The translations under genes were made by a program, and so were the position numbers. Positions 1 to 6,211 of a DNA stretch of 11,643 nucleotides are shown one piece after another. Each line of letters opens with the position of its first letter. The first letter of the stretch is position 1. The stretch spans positions 1 to 11,643 of the forward strand of contig DHWK01000119.1 in the NCBI GenBank assembly GCA_002413145.1, given 5' to 3'. The DNA is from a bacterium UBP12_UBA5184. Its GTDB lineage: Bacteria; Vulcanimicrobiota; Vulcanimicrobiia; Vulcanimicrobiales; Vulcanimicrobiaceae. The notes under the pieces were generated by a model that saw only the letters and a program-made list of their open reading frames with translations, did no database searches and was not told where the DNA came from.

Positions 1-274
1 CCTTCGGCCGGCCGACGTCCGCGTCGGCATAGATCACTTGGCGCTGGAGATTCGTCTCGTCGACGACGTCGTCGTCGCAGATCCCCAGGCGTCCGACGCC
101 GGCCGCCGCGAGGTACTGCAACACCGGGGTTCCGAGGCCACCGGCGCCGACGACGAGCACGCGCGCGCGCGACAGTTTTTCTTGACCGGCGAGCCCCACC
201 TCGGGGATCAACAGGTGACGGCTGTAACGGCGTAGTTCGCGCCGGCCTGCCAGCGAACGGGTATCGGCGTTCAT
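1..274 (-). CDS. moeB: MoeB/ThiF-family adenylyltransferase (E1-like), N-terminal part
   Basis: Reading the minus strand from the ATG at 274 gives 91 codons before the window edge cuts the gene, so the C-terminal part is missing. Visible motifs are the family N-terminus RYSRHLLIPEVG (residues 16-27), the nucleotide-binding loop GAGGLG (43-48) inside VLVVGAGGLG, the acidic DDDVVD stretch (67-72) that follows the second strand of the Rossmann-like fold, and NLQRQ (75-79). These are hallmarks of MoeB/ThiF/HesA proteins, which adenylate the C-terminal glycine of a ubiquitin-like sulfur carrier. With moaD and moaE just upstream in the same operon, the likely job is MoaD activation for molybdopterin synthesis, although a ThiF or dual role cannot be excluded. 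The catalytic cysteine, zinc-binding cysteines and any rhodanese domain lie outside the window. Its ATG overlaps the TGA of the preceding hydrolase gene (ATGA), suggesting translational coupling. Family is sure; the exact member is inferred from context. Confidence -1.
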   Translation of the reverse strand, partial: MNADTRSLAGRRELRRYSRHLLIPEVGLAGQEKLSRARVLVVGAGGLGTPVLQYLAAAGVGRLGICDDDVVDETNLQRQVIYADADVGRPK

Positions 275-987
275 CGTGGGTGCCGTTCGCCCAGCCAGGC
301 GACGATCGCTGCGCGCGCGTTTTCACCGGCGTAGGTATGGTCGCTCTCGATCTTCACGAACTGCTTCGGTTCGGGCGCGCGTTCGAAGAGTTCTTCGACG
401 CTGCGCAGCGAGACCAGCATGTCGCGCGTCGCGGCGACGTACAGAGCCGGCCGCCCGGCGAGTTGCGGCAACGCCGCTTCCAGCAGCGGCTCGGTTTGTT
501 CGACCAGCTCGGGCAACGTGAGCCCGTCGACGTAGGCCGAACGCAAGTCGACGCCGATCCCGCTGAGCGCGCTCAAGGCCGAAGGCCGGCCCCAGCCGGT
601 CGCGATCGAGACCACGCCCGCGATCGCGCGATCCGACGCGCCGGCGCGCAACGCCGTCGCCGCGCCCATGCTATGTCCGATCGCGTAGACGTCGGGGACA
701 TGGCGTTCCCGCACGAACCGCACCGCCGCATCGAAGGCATCCGTCAGATCGACGGCCGACGAGAGACGGCCGCCGCTCGCGCCGAGCTTGTGACCGGGAA
801 AATCGAGGCTGACCACGTTGAAGCCGTGACTCGCCAAGAAGCTGCAGAGCCCGTCGAGGTTGTGCTTCGAACTCGAATATCCATGGCCGACGACGAGCCC
901 GATGCCGCGCGGACGCCGCGGTTCGTAGTCTGGTGCGGCGACGCTCGCACCGCCGGGCGTCTCGAGCCGCAACAGGGCGAGTTTCAC
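271..987 (-). CDS. alpha/beta hydrolase (serine hydrolase)
   Basis: 238-residue protein with a complete alpha/beta-hydrolase layout: an HGY oxyanion-hole segment (35-37, in VVGHGYSSSKHNLDG), LDFPGHKLGASGG (61-73), the nucleophile elbow GHSMG with Ser106 (104-108), a probable acid Asp189 (ATRDM) and catalytic His217 (SDHTYAG). The N-terminus has no signal peptide, so it is probably cytoplasmic. The substrate cannot be read from the sequence; esterase, lipase-like or acyl hydrolase activity are all possible. The start is GTG at 987, whose last bases overlap the moaE TGA (GTGA), and its own stop overlaps the next start (ATGA). It is therefore wedged between moaE and the moeB-like gene with coupling on both sides, yet no known step of molybdenum cofactor synthesis needs such a hydrolase. 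Family assignment is firm; the role is unknown. Confidence -1.
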   Translation of the reverse strand: MKLALLRLETPGGASVAAPDYEPRRPRGIGLVVGHGYSSSKHNLDGLCSFLASHGFNVVSLDFPGHKLGASGGRLSSAVDLTDAFDAAVRFVRERHVPDVYAIGHSMGAATALRAGASDRAIAGVVSIATGWGRPSALSALSGIGVDLRSAYVDGLTLPELVEQTEPLLEAALPQLAGRPALYVAATRDMLVSLRSVEELFERAPEPKQFVKIESDHTYAGENARAAIVAWLGERHPR

Positions 988-1412
988 ACGCCGGGCGCCG
1001 CATTCGGTCGCCAGCGCGCCTCACCGCTGCGGAAGTGTTCCTTCTTCCAAATCGAGACGCGCGCTTTCAGCTCGTCCATCGCATATTCGCAGGCGTCGAA
1101 GGCGACGCCGCGATGGGGTGCCGCGACCGCGACCGCGACGCTCGCCTCGCCCAGCCGCAAGTCGCCGATACGATGGACGATCGCGACGCGTGCCTCGCCG
1201 AATTTCCGCGACGCTTCGGCGCCGATTGCGCGCATCTCGGGGAGGGCCATCTCGGGATAGGCCTCGTAGGAAAGCCCATCGACGGGTTGGTCGCCGTCGC
1301 CGAGTTCGCGCACGACGCCGAGGAAGGCGACGATGGCGCCGCAGGCGTCGCTGCGAACTGCCTCGATCAGCGGTTCGAGGTCGAGCGGCTCGCGCGTAAT
1401 CTCATACTTCAC
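984..1412 (-). CDS. moaE: molybdopterin synthase catalytic subunit MoaE
   Basis: 142-residue protein matching MoaE throughout. MoaE, in a heterotetramer with MoaD, transfers two sulfurs to cyclic pyranopterin monophosphate to form molybdopterin. Seen motifs: GAIVAFLGVVR (25-35), LSYEAYPEMA (47-56), HRIGDLRLGEASV (80-92), HR at 100-101 followed by AFDACEYAMDELK (104-116) and IWKKE (121-125). Lys116 and Lys123/124 correspond to the conserved active-site lysine region of the family. The length is normal. The start is GTG at 1412, preceded at a short distance by a purine-rich AAGAGAGG (minus strand, 1423-1416). It lies 24 bases after moaD, and its stop overlaps the start of the hydrolase gene. 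Assignment is very secure. Confidence -1.
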   Translation of the reverse strand: MKYEITREPLDLEPLIEAVRSDACGAIVAFLGVVRELGDGDQPVDGLSYEAYPEMALPEMRAIGAEASRKFGEARVAIVHRIGDLRLGEASVAVAVAAPHRGVAFDACEYAMDELKARVSIWKKEHFRSGEARWRPNAAPGV

Positions 1413-1436
1413 GGGCCTCTCTTCAGGGCGGCCCGG

Positions 1437-1682
1437 CTACCCTCCGCCGAAGGGCGGCATAAACGCCAGCTCGTCGCCGTCGTGCAGCGCCGCTTCGCGT
1501 TCGACGAGCGCCCCGTTGCGCGCCAGACGCGTCGAGCGCTCGATCTCGCCGAGCTGCGGGAATTCACGCACCAAGTCGTCCCAAACCCGGCCCGCCGTTC
1601 CACCTTCGGCGAGCTCGACCGTCCGCTCGGCGCTTCCGACGATCTCGCGGATACGGGCGAAGGCCAGGACTCGAACGCGCAC
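1437..1682 (-). CDS. moaD: molybdopterin synthase sulfur carrier subunit MoaD
   Basis: 81-residue beta-grasp protein of the ThiS/MoaD family, translated from GTG at 1682. It begins VRVRVLAFARIREIVG and ends ELAFMPPFGGG, the C-terminal Gly-Gly tail that is adenylated by MoeB and then thiocarboxylated; here three glycines close the protein. The internal LARNGALVEREAALHDGDELAF pattern is split by the usual loop before the last strand. The frame stays open upstream into the HAD gene, but GTG at 1682 gives the family's normal length and lies 5 bases after the HAD stop (TAA, 1690-1688), so I chose it. No strong Shine-Dalgarno is visible, so translation may depend on coupling to the upstream gene. 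Directly upstream of moaE, as is common. Assignment is secure; the start is likely but not proven. Confidence -1.
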   Translation of the reverse strand: MRVRVLAFARIREIVGSAERTVELAEGGTAGRVWDDLVREFPQLGEIERSTRLARNGALVEREAALHDGDELAFMPPFGGG

Positions 1683-1687
1683 CGGTT

Positions 1688-2500
1688 TTACGCCGGGCGT
1701 TTCGCCGACTGCGCGCCGATGACGAAGCGCTCGATCGCGATCGCGACGCCGTCGTCGACGTTCGAAGCGCTCACGTAGCGAACGTTTTCCTTGACTTCGG
1801 GGAGCGCGTTGCCCATCGCCACACCGACGCCGGCCCAGCGCAGCATCGGGACGTCGTTGCGCGAGTCGCCGATCGCCAGGACGCGCTCGGGCAAAACTTG
1901 GAAGTCGGCGCAGAGCCGCGCGAGGGCATGTTTCTTGCTGGCGTCGCGATTGAGGACGGCGCATTCGACGAACCCGCCCCAGCTCTCGTAATGGAAGTTG
2001 AGCGGCCAGTCCCCGAATTCACGCCGCATCGCTTCGACCGACTCTTCTCCCAAAAAACGCACGAAGGTCGGTGCCGAATGGAGTACGTCCTCGAACGTTT
2101 TTGCCTCCTTCCAGCCAGGCCCGGTCATGTCGTCCATATAGACGCGCGAACCTTCGAGCCGCCAGAAATATTCTTCGAGATATATCGCCAGCGACAGCCC
2201 GTGGCGTTCGGCATATTCGACCATCGGTTTGGCGTACTGAAGTTGCAGCGGCAGGTGCGTCAGCGTCCGGTTCGCGCCGAAGTCTTTGGTGAGTGCGCCG
2301 TGGCAGCAGATGATCGGCAGGTTGAGATTGAGGTCCTTCGAGATCTTGATGGGGAGATCGACGCCACGCCCGGTCACCAGCACGACGCGCACGCCGACAT
2401 CGAGCGCTCGCCGGATCGCGTTGCGATTGCGCGTGGAAATCTGCTCGGTCGGATCGAGCAGCGTCCCGTCGAGATCGAGTGCGATCAAATCGATGCGCAT
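1688..2500 (-). CDS. Cof-type HAD-IIB phosphatase
   Basis: 270-residue haloacid-dehalogenase-superfamily hydrolase of the Cof/HAD-IIB type. Motif I is DLDGT (Asp9 nucleophile, Asp11 acid/base), motif II is in VTGRG (42-46), motif III Lys is at 189/190 in DASKKHAL, and motif IV is GDSRNDVPML (211-220), followed by the characteristic AGVGVAMGNA and VKENVRYV. The large C2-type cap between motifs II and III is the reason for the HAD-IIB call. Members dephosphorylate sugar phosphates, nucleotides or cofactors such as pyridoxal phosphate and FMN; the substrate here cannot be read. The start is the ATG at 2500: an in-frame TAA at 2518-2516 sits six codons upstream and no other start lies between. 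It is the first gene of the moaDE operon and is divergent from the secreted-protein gene at 2586. Confidence -1.
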   Translation of the reverse strand: MRIDLIALDLDGTLLDPTEQISTRNRNAIRRALDVGVRVVLVTGRGVDLPIKISKDLNLNLPIICCHGALTKDFGANRTLTHLPLQLQYAKPMVEYAERHGLSLAIYLEEYFWRLEGSRVYMDDMTGPGWKEAKTFEDVLHSAPTFVRFLGEESVEAMRREFGDWPLNFHYESWGGFVECAVLNRDASKKHALARLCADFQVLPERVLAIGDSRNDVPMLRWAGVGVAMGNALPEVKENVRYVSASNVDDGVAIAIERFVIGAQSAKRPA

Positions 2501-2585
2501 CGGCGACGGGCCTGGTTAGGGGTTTGCAGCGGGGAGGCCTCCTGGCCGGAACGTCTCGGGGGCAAAGGGAGTTATAGGGGTGGAA
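2501..2585. promoter_or_regulatory. Divergent intergenic region with a 10-bp perfect palindrome
   Basis: 85 bases separate the ATG of the HAD gene (minus strand) from the ATG at 2586 (plus strand), so promoters for both directions should lie here. The clearest element is GGAGGCCTCC at 2533-2542, a perfect 10-base palindrome that could be half of an operator or chance in GC-rich DNA. The only A+T-rich patch is GTTATAG around 2571-2577, just before the plus-strand start. I cannot assign -35 and -10 boxes with confidence. Confidence -1.
2576..2580 (+). promoter_or_regulatory. Shine-Dalgarno for the secreted-protein gene
   Basis: AGGGG lies 5 bases before the ATG at 2586. A GTG in the same frame at 2580 overlaps this motif and so is an unlikely start; this decides the start of the gene in favour of 2586. 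Confidence -1.
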
Positions 2586-2981
2586 ATGATCGCTTCGATC
2601 GCACTGCTCGCGCTCGCCACCGGCTTGGTATCGGCGGCGCCTAGCCCGGCCCCCAGCGTCTGCTCGAACGACGTCTTTACGATCGACGATCGTCCGGTCA
2701 ACGTCGCCTTGTGCGTCCCCGAATCCGCACCCAGGCGCAGCGCCGACGGCAAGCGCCTCATCGTTACGGTCTCCGAGACGGTCTCGTCGCGCGGCGCGAC
2801 CTTCAATCGCGACGTCTCGCTGGACTTCCTCGCCGGCACCGATCTGTCGCGCACGCTCGACGACGTCCCGCTCGACAAGGTGGGGATCGGCGGCACCCTC
2901 CATCTGACCATTGGCTATCGTCCGAGCGTGATCAGGCTGGAGCACGCACTCCTGATCCCCGGAGCCAAAGCGCTCAAGTAA
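2586..2981 (+). CDS. small predicted secreted protein, unknown family
   Basis: 131-residue protein that I do not recognise. The first ~18 residues (MIASIALLALATGLVSA) form a hydrophobic stretch ending in a plausible signal-peptidase site (VSA-A), although there is no Lys/Arg at the extreme N-terminus, so it is an atypical signal peptide. After it comes a Pro/Ala-rich linker, then a mature domain with only two cysteines (26 and 43), which could pair, and alternating hydrophobic stretches such as RLIVTVSETV and TLHLTIGY that suggest a small beta-rich fold. The start ATG at 2586 is chosen because AGGGG sits 5 bases upstream. It is divergent from the moa operon and 134 bases before the ATP-grasp-like gene on the same strand, so the two may be co-transcribed. 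Existence of the gene is fairly well supported; function is not. Confidence -1.
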   Translation: MIASIALLALATGLVSAAPSPAPSVCSNDVFTIDDRPVNVALCVPESAPRRSADGKRLIVTVSETVSSRGATFNRDVSLDFLAGTDLSRTLDDVPLDKVGIGGTLHLTIGYRPSVIRLEHALLIPGAKALK

Positions 2982-3115
2982 CGGTTCGCCATCCAGGCGG
3001 CGCCGACGCTCGCGCGTCGCTGCGTCGCAACCCCCCAGCAGGCTGGCGTTTTTCAGGGTGGGATGCGGCGCCGCTACATCGCGTTCTCCAACGCGAAGAT
3101 CCCCGAGGGCTGTTG
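2982..3115 (+). other. 134-base spacer with a possible short ORF and weak hairpin
   Basis: This spacer separates the secreted-protein gene from the ATP-grasp-like gene. It holds a weak hairpin (CCAG 3035-3038 with CTGG 3043-3046) followed by CGTTTTT, possibly a weak terminator or attenuator. It also holds a 17-codon ORF from ATG 3063 to the TGA at 3114-3116, encoding MRRRYIAFSNAKIPEGC. An AGGG lies 4 bases before that ATG, and its stop overlaps the next gene's start (TGATG). The frame of the preceding gene happens to stay open through the whole spacer after its TAA. I see no evidence strong enough to call a gene here. Confidence -1.
3105..3109 (+). promoter_or_regulatory. Shine-Dalgarno for the ATP-grasp-like gene
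   Basis: GAGGG lies 6 bases before the ATG at 3116. It decides the start: the frame is open for about 400 bases further upstream, but that extension only overlaps the secreted-protein gene in another frame. Confidence -1.
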
Positions 3116-4546
3116 ATGCGCACGGAAGCGCTCAACCTTCCCGCGCGCGATGCCGCGCGCTTCCTAAACGAACGTATGCCCGCCGGCTTGTTCGGCGGGG
3201 TCGGGGTCGCAGAGAATCGGGTCGCCTGGCGTCTCTCCCCCGAACCATTCTGGCTCTCGCCCATAACCCTCGCGGCGATCGAGCGTCTCGGAACCGACCT
3301 CCTCCTCTTTTACCGCGCGCTCGCTTCACTCTATCAGCGTAGCGCTCGCGGAAACGCGCCGGCGTTCATCGCCGAATACCTCGACCGCGGCAAACCCGAT
3401 TGGGTCATCCGCCTCGGCCGGCAAAACCGTTTCAAGGCCGACATCCCGGGCGTCATCCGTCCGGACCTCATCCTCACCGAAGCCGGCTTCTCGGCTTCGG
3501 AACTCGATAGCGTCCCGGGCGGGATGGGTTTCGTCGGCGCGATGGCGGAGGCGTACGACGCGCTCGGCTACGAGACGATCGGCGGCGTCGATGGGATGCC
3601 GTCCGGTCTCGCGGCGATGCTGGCCGCAACTTCCGGCCTCGAGCGCCCGACCGCGGCGATCGTGGTCTCGCAAGAGTCGAACGGCTACCGCGCGGAGCTT
3701 ACCTGGCTCTCCGACGCGATTCGCGCGCGCGGTTTGGGCGAGACCTTCGTCTGCCGCCCCGAGGACATCGTCTTCACCGAAGAAGCGCTCTTCCTGCGTT
3801 TGCCGGGCGGTGAAGAGCGCAAGATCGAGATCCTCTACCGCAACTTCGAACTCTTCGATCTGCTCAACGTCGCGAAGTCCGATCTCATCGTCTACGCCGC
3901 GAGCCACCGGCGCGTGAAGGTCAGCCCGCCGCTCAAAGCTCACCTCGAAGAGAAAATGTGCTTTGCGCTCTTCCAACATCCTCTGCTCGCGAAGTTGTGG
4001 AAGGCGGAGATCGGCGACGAGGTCTACGGGCGGCTCATGACGCTCTTCCCGCGCACCTGGGTGCTCGATCCGCGCCCGCTGCCGCCGCAGGCCGCGATCC
4101 ACGGGCTCACCGCCGCCGGCGAGCCGGTCAACGACTGGATGCAGCTCGCTCCACTCGGTAAGAGTGAACGAGACTACGTCGTGAAACCTTCGGGCTTCTC
4201 GGAACTCGCCTGGGGCTCGCGCGGCGTCAAGGTTGCGAACGACCTGCCCCGCGACGAATGGGGAAAAGTGTTGCGCGAGGGACTCGCGTCGTTCGATAAG
4301 ACGCCATACATCTTGCAGCGCTTTCACAAAGGAAAGCGCGTAAAGGTTCCCTACTACGAGACGAAGACCGACGACATCGCGATACTCGATGGACGGGTGC
4401 GCCTCTGCCCGTATTACTTCGCTGCCGGCGAAGGCGTGAAGTTGGGCGGAATCCTGGCAACCGTCGCGCCGGCCGATAAGCGCCTGATCCACGGGATGGC
4501 CGACGCGATCATGGGACCCTGCGCCATCCGCGAGGATGGTTACTAG
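3116..4546 (+). CDS. Circularly permuted ATP-grasp-like protein (putative amide/peptide ligase)
   Basis: 476-residue protein without signal peptide or membrane segment. I read its order of blocks as that of circularly permuted ATP-grasp enzymes related to glutathionylspermidine synthase. An acidic block ILTEAGFSASELDSVPGG (119-136) may carry metal ligands. It is followed by ILYRNFELFDLL (239-250), PPLKAHLEEKMCFALFQHPLL (271-291), FPRTWVLDP (311-319), then a lysine/glycine nucleotide-binding block YVVKPSG (354-360) with SRGVKV (368-373), and PYILQRF (397-403). In such enzymes ATP activates a carboxylate to form an amide bond. The substrate is unknown and no partner biosynthetic genes are adjacent; the nearest neighbour is the small secreted protein upstream. 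The start at 3116 has a good Shine-Dalgarno. The fold call is an inference from motif pattern, and I am moderately confident; the specific reaction is not assignable. Confidence -1.
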   Translation: MRTEALNLPARDAARFLNERMPAGLFGGVGVAENRVAWRLSPEPFWLSPITLAAIERLGTDLLLFYRALASLYQRSARGNAPAFIAEYLDRGKPDWVIRLGRQNRFKADIPGVIRPDLILTEAGFSASELDSVPGGMGFVGAMAEAYDALGYETIGGVDGMPSGLAAMLAATSGLERPTAAIVVSQESNGYRAELTWLSDAIRARGLGETFVCRPEDIVFTEEALFLRLPGGEERKIEILYRNFELFDLLNVAKSDLIVYAASHRRVKVSPPLKAHLEEKMCFALFQHPLLAKLWKAEIGDEVYGRLMTLFPRTWVLDPRPLPPQAAIHGLTAAGEPVNDWMQLAPLGKSERDYVVKPSGFSELAWGSRGVKVANDLPRDEWGKVLREGLASFDKTPYILQRFHKGKRVKVPYYETKTDDIAILDGRVRLCPYYFAAGEGVKLGGILATVAPADKRLIHGMADAIMGPCAIREDGY

Positions 4547-4548
4547 AA

Positions 4549-4584
4549 GTCTCCTCGGGCGACCACACCGTCGGCCTCGGAGAC
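4549..4584. terminator. Convergent hairpin, candidate bidirectional terminator
   Basis: A strong inverted repeat fills the 42-base gap between two converging stop codons. The outer stem pairs GTCTCC (4549-4554) with GGAGAC (4579-4584). A symmetric TC/TC internal loop follows, then a seven-position inner stem, 4557-4563 with 4570-4576, has a single G-G mismatch and a six-base loop. There is no U-tract on either side, so it is not a textbook intrinsic terminator; it could still stop or stabilise both transcripts. Confidence -1.
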
Positions 4585-4588
4585 GCCC

Positions 4589-5704
4589 TCAGCGGCTACG
4601 TCCCGCCGCCGTTCGCTCGTCGCCTCGTAAAGAGAGGGACGATAAGAGCGTGTCGATATCTTCTGTGCTGTTGTGGCCGTGCGGCGAGACGCGGATGCCG
4701 TTCGAACGGTAAGTCGTAATGATGTTGGCCCGGGCGAGGCGCCTGCCGAGTTCGATCGGATCGGTGCTGGGGATGCGGAAGGTCACGATCCCCGACGAGA
4801 TGCCTGAACCGCGCAGGCTATCGATCTCGGCGCCGATGCGCTGTAATCCGTCAACGAGATGGTCCGTTACGGCGAGGACGTGCCTCGCGATGCGCTCCAC
4901 GCCGGCCTCGTCGATGACGTCGAGCGAGGTCTCGAGCGCCGCCATCCCGAGAAAGTTCTGCGTCCCGCCCTCGAACCGCGCGGCGCCGGCTGCAAAGGGC
5001 TGATCGTAGTCGAGAAAATCCCAGATGTCGGCGACGTCCTTCCAACCGCGCCAGCGGACGGCCAGCCGCTCGATGAGCGCGGCGTCGACGTACAGGAAGC
5101 TCACGCCCGGGACGGCGAGCAGCCACTTCGAGGCGCCGCTGTAGAGGGCATCGATGCCGAGCGCTTTGACGTCGAGGCCGAATGCGCCGAGCGCCTGCAT
5201 CGCGTCGACGCAAAGCAGCGCGCCGCCCGCGTGCGCGATCTCGGCGAGCGCCGCCAAATCGTGGCGGTATCCGTCGCTGAAACTCACCCACGAAACGGCG
5301 ACGACGCGCGTCCTTGCATTCATGCTGCGCCGCAGGACGTCGGGCGTCAGGCGCTCGCGCTGCGTTGAGACGAAGCGCGGCACGACGCCTTGCTCGCGTA
5401 GCGCGAGCCACGGCATCGCGTTCGATCCGAACTCGTTGTCGCAGAGAACGATTTCATCGCCCGGAGTCCAGTCGAGCCCGCGCGCGATGACATTCGCGCC
5501 GTCGCCGGTATTGCGCAAGAACGCGATCTCGTCCGGCCCGGCGCCGACGAAGCGTCCGACCCGTGCGCGAATCTCCGGGATGCGCCGTTCGACCTCGAAA
5601 ACACCGAGCACGCCGCGCGCGGCTTGCGCGCGCACGAGTTCGACCAGCCGCTCCGACGTGCGTCGCGGCAAGAGCCCGGCGGCGGCGTGATTGAGGTAGA
5701 CCAA
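4589..5704 (-). CDS. Aminotransferase class V-fold PLP-dependent enzyme
   Basis: 371 residues from TTG at 5704. Fold-type I PLP signatures are clear: YLNHAAAG at the start (3-10), phosphate-binding NTGDGAN (65-71), CVDAMQALG with Asp167 contacting the pyridine nitrogen, YSGASKW with Schiff-base Lys193, RFEGGTQN (243-250), and the C-terminal GIRVSPHGHNSTEDID (336-351). The last block is typical of the isopenicillin-N-epimerase/kynureninase-like branch. No cysteine lies in the loop where cysteine desulfurases carry theirs (only Cys88 and Cys165), so a NifS/SufS role is unlikely. Substrate unknown. The start is odd: no ATG or GTG exists between the in-frame TGA near 5772 and the YLNHAAAG block. 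Family-like residues (LARESFAHAADL) are encoded upstream of 5704, so initiation at CTG 5737 or even ATT 5749 is possible. It is the last gene after phoU and the exported protein. Confidence -1.
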   Translation of the reverse strand: MVYLNHAAAGLLPRRTSERLVELVRAQAARGVLGVFEVERRIPEIRARVGRFVGAGPDEIAFLRNTGDGANVIARGLDWTPGDEIVLCDNEFGSNAMPWLALREQGVVPRFVSTQRERLTPDVLRRSMNARTRVVAVSWVSFSDGYRHDLAALAEIAHAGGALLCVDAMQALGAFGLDVKALGIDALYSGASKWLLAVPGVSFLYVDAALIERLAVRWRGWKDVADIWDFLDYDQPFAAGAARFEGGTQNFLGMAALETSLDVIDEAGVERIARHVLAVTDHLVDGLQRIGAEIDSLRGSGISSGIVTFRIPSTDPIELGRRLARANIITTYRSNGIRVSPHGHNSTEDIDTLLSSLSLRGDERTAAGRSR

Positions 5705-5744
5705 GTCCGCCGCGTGCGCGAAGGACTCGCGCGCCAGCGGGGGA

Positions 5745-6200
5745 TTAATGCCCGAAGCCGCCCGGCGTCGTCAGCCTGGCCGTCGCCGAAGCCCGGTCGA
5801 TGCTGGCCGTCGAGCGCGCGAGTTTCGCCACGGCGGTTAGGGGGACGTACAAATCGCCGTTATAGATGAAGGGCGCTCCGGAGAGTTTCAGCGAGCCGGC
5901 GTCGAGCCTCGCGGATAGCCGGCCCTTCGTGAAAACGGCGGTTCTCTGCGCAATCGAGATCCTGACGGTGCGGCCGGCGTTGGCGAAGGTCAAGAGACCG
6001 CTGAACGCCTTGGTCGCTTTGACGGCGTCGATGAAGACGACGCCATCGTGAAAGAGGCCGCCGCTATCCTTGGGATTGTCGCTTAGCGGACGCCCGTCAA
6101 GCAGAATCGCGTACGGCCTATCGGCGGCGCGAACCGCGCTCGTCGCTAGTCCGGTCCAGCAACCAAGCAACAGAGCGATGGCGGCGAGCTTCCTGGTCAT
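5745..6200 (-). CDS. Exported protein with copper-amine-oxidase N-terminal-like domain
   Basis: 151-residue protein with a clear export signal: positive n-region MTRK, hydrophobic LAAIALLLGCWTGLAT, and a plausible signal peptidase I site after AVRA (residue 25). LLGC at 11-14 also resembles a lipobox, but it is very near the N-terminus, so lipidation of Cys14 is only an alternative. The mature part follows the pattern of the small copper amine oxidase N-terminal (stalk-like) domain found in many secreted proteins: DGRPL (35-39), GVVFIDAVKATKAF (53-66), a run of beta strands, and the closing APFIYNGDLYVPLTAVAKL (109-127). This domain is not catalytic on its own and is thought to mediate binding or wall association. 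The ATG at 6200 lies 11 bases after the phoU stop, and the gene ends 40 bases before the aminotransferase TTG, so all three are probably one transcript. Confidence -1.
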   Translation of the reverse strand: MTRKLAAIALLLGCWTGLATSAVRAADRPYAILLDGRPLSDNPKDSGGLFHDGVVFIDAVKATKAFSGLLTFANAGRTVRISIAQRTAVFTKGRLSARLDAGSLKLSGAPFIYNGDLYVPLTAVAKLARSTASIDRASATARLTTPGGFGH

Positions 6201-6211
6201 GAGGATTCCGT

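Noticed and set aside
55..80. GTC/GAC-rich repeat resembling a microsatellite
   Set aside because: It is explained by the Asp/Val codons of the DDDVVDE block in the moeB-like protein.
280..1260. 326-codon open frame on the plus strand, with a second long one at 933-1778
   Set aside because: Both are antisense shadows of the alpha/beta hydrolase, moaE and moaD, with compositionally biased Arg-rich translations.
2019..2945. 308-codon minus-strand open frame
   Set aside because: It crosses the HAD gene start, the divergent promoter region and the secreted-protein gene; Arg-rich and motif-free, so a shadow.
2711..3115. Upstream extension of the ATP-grasp-like frame
   Set aside because: It overlaps the secreted-protein gene in another frame and is Arg/Pro-rich without motifs; the Shine-Dalgarno at 3105-3109 fixes the start at 3116.
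3326..4492. 388-codon open frame on the minus strand
   Set aside because: It is a shadow of the ATP-grasp-like gene: rich in Arg and Asp/Glu, no family motifs, and opposite a frame with a good ribosome-binding site and conserved blocks.
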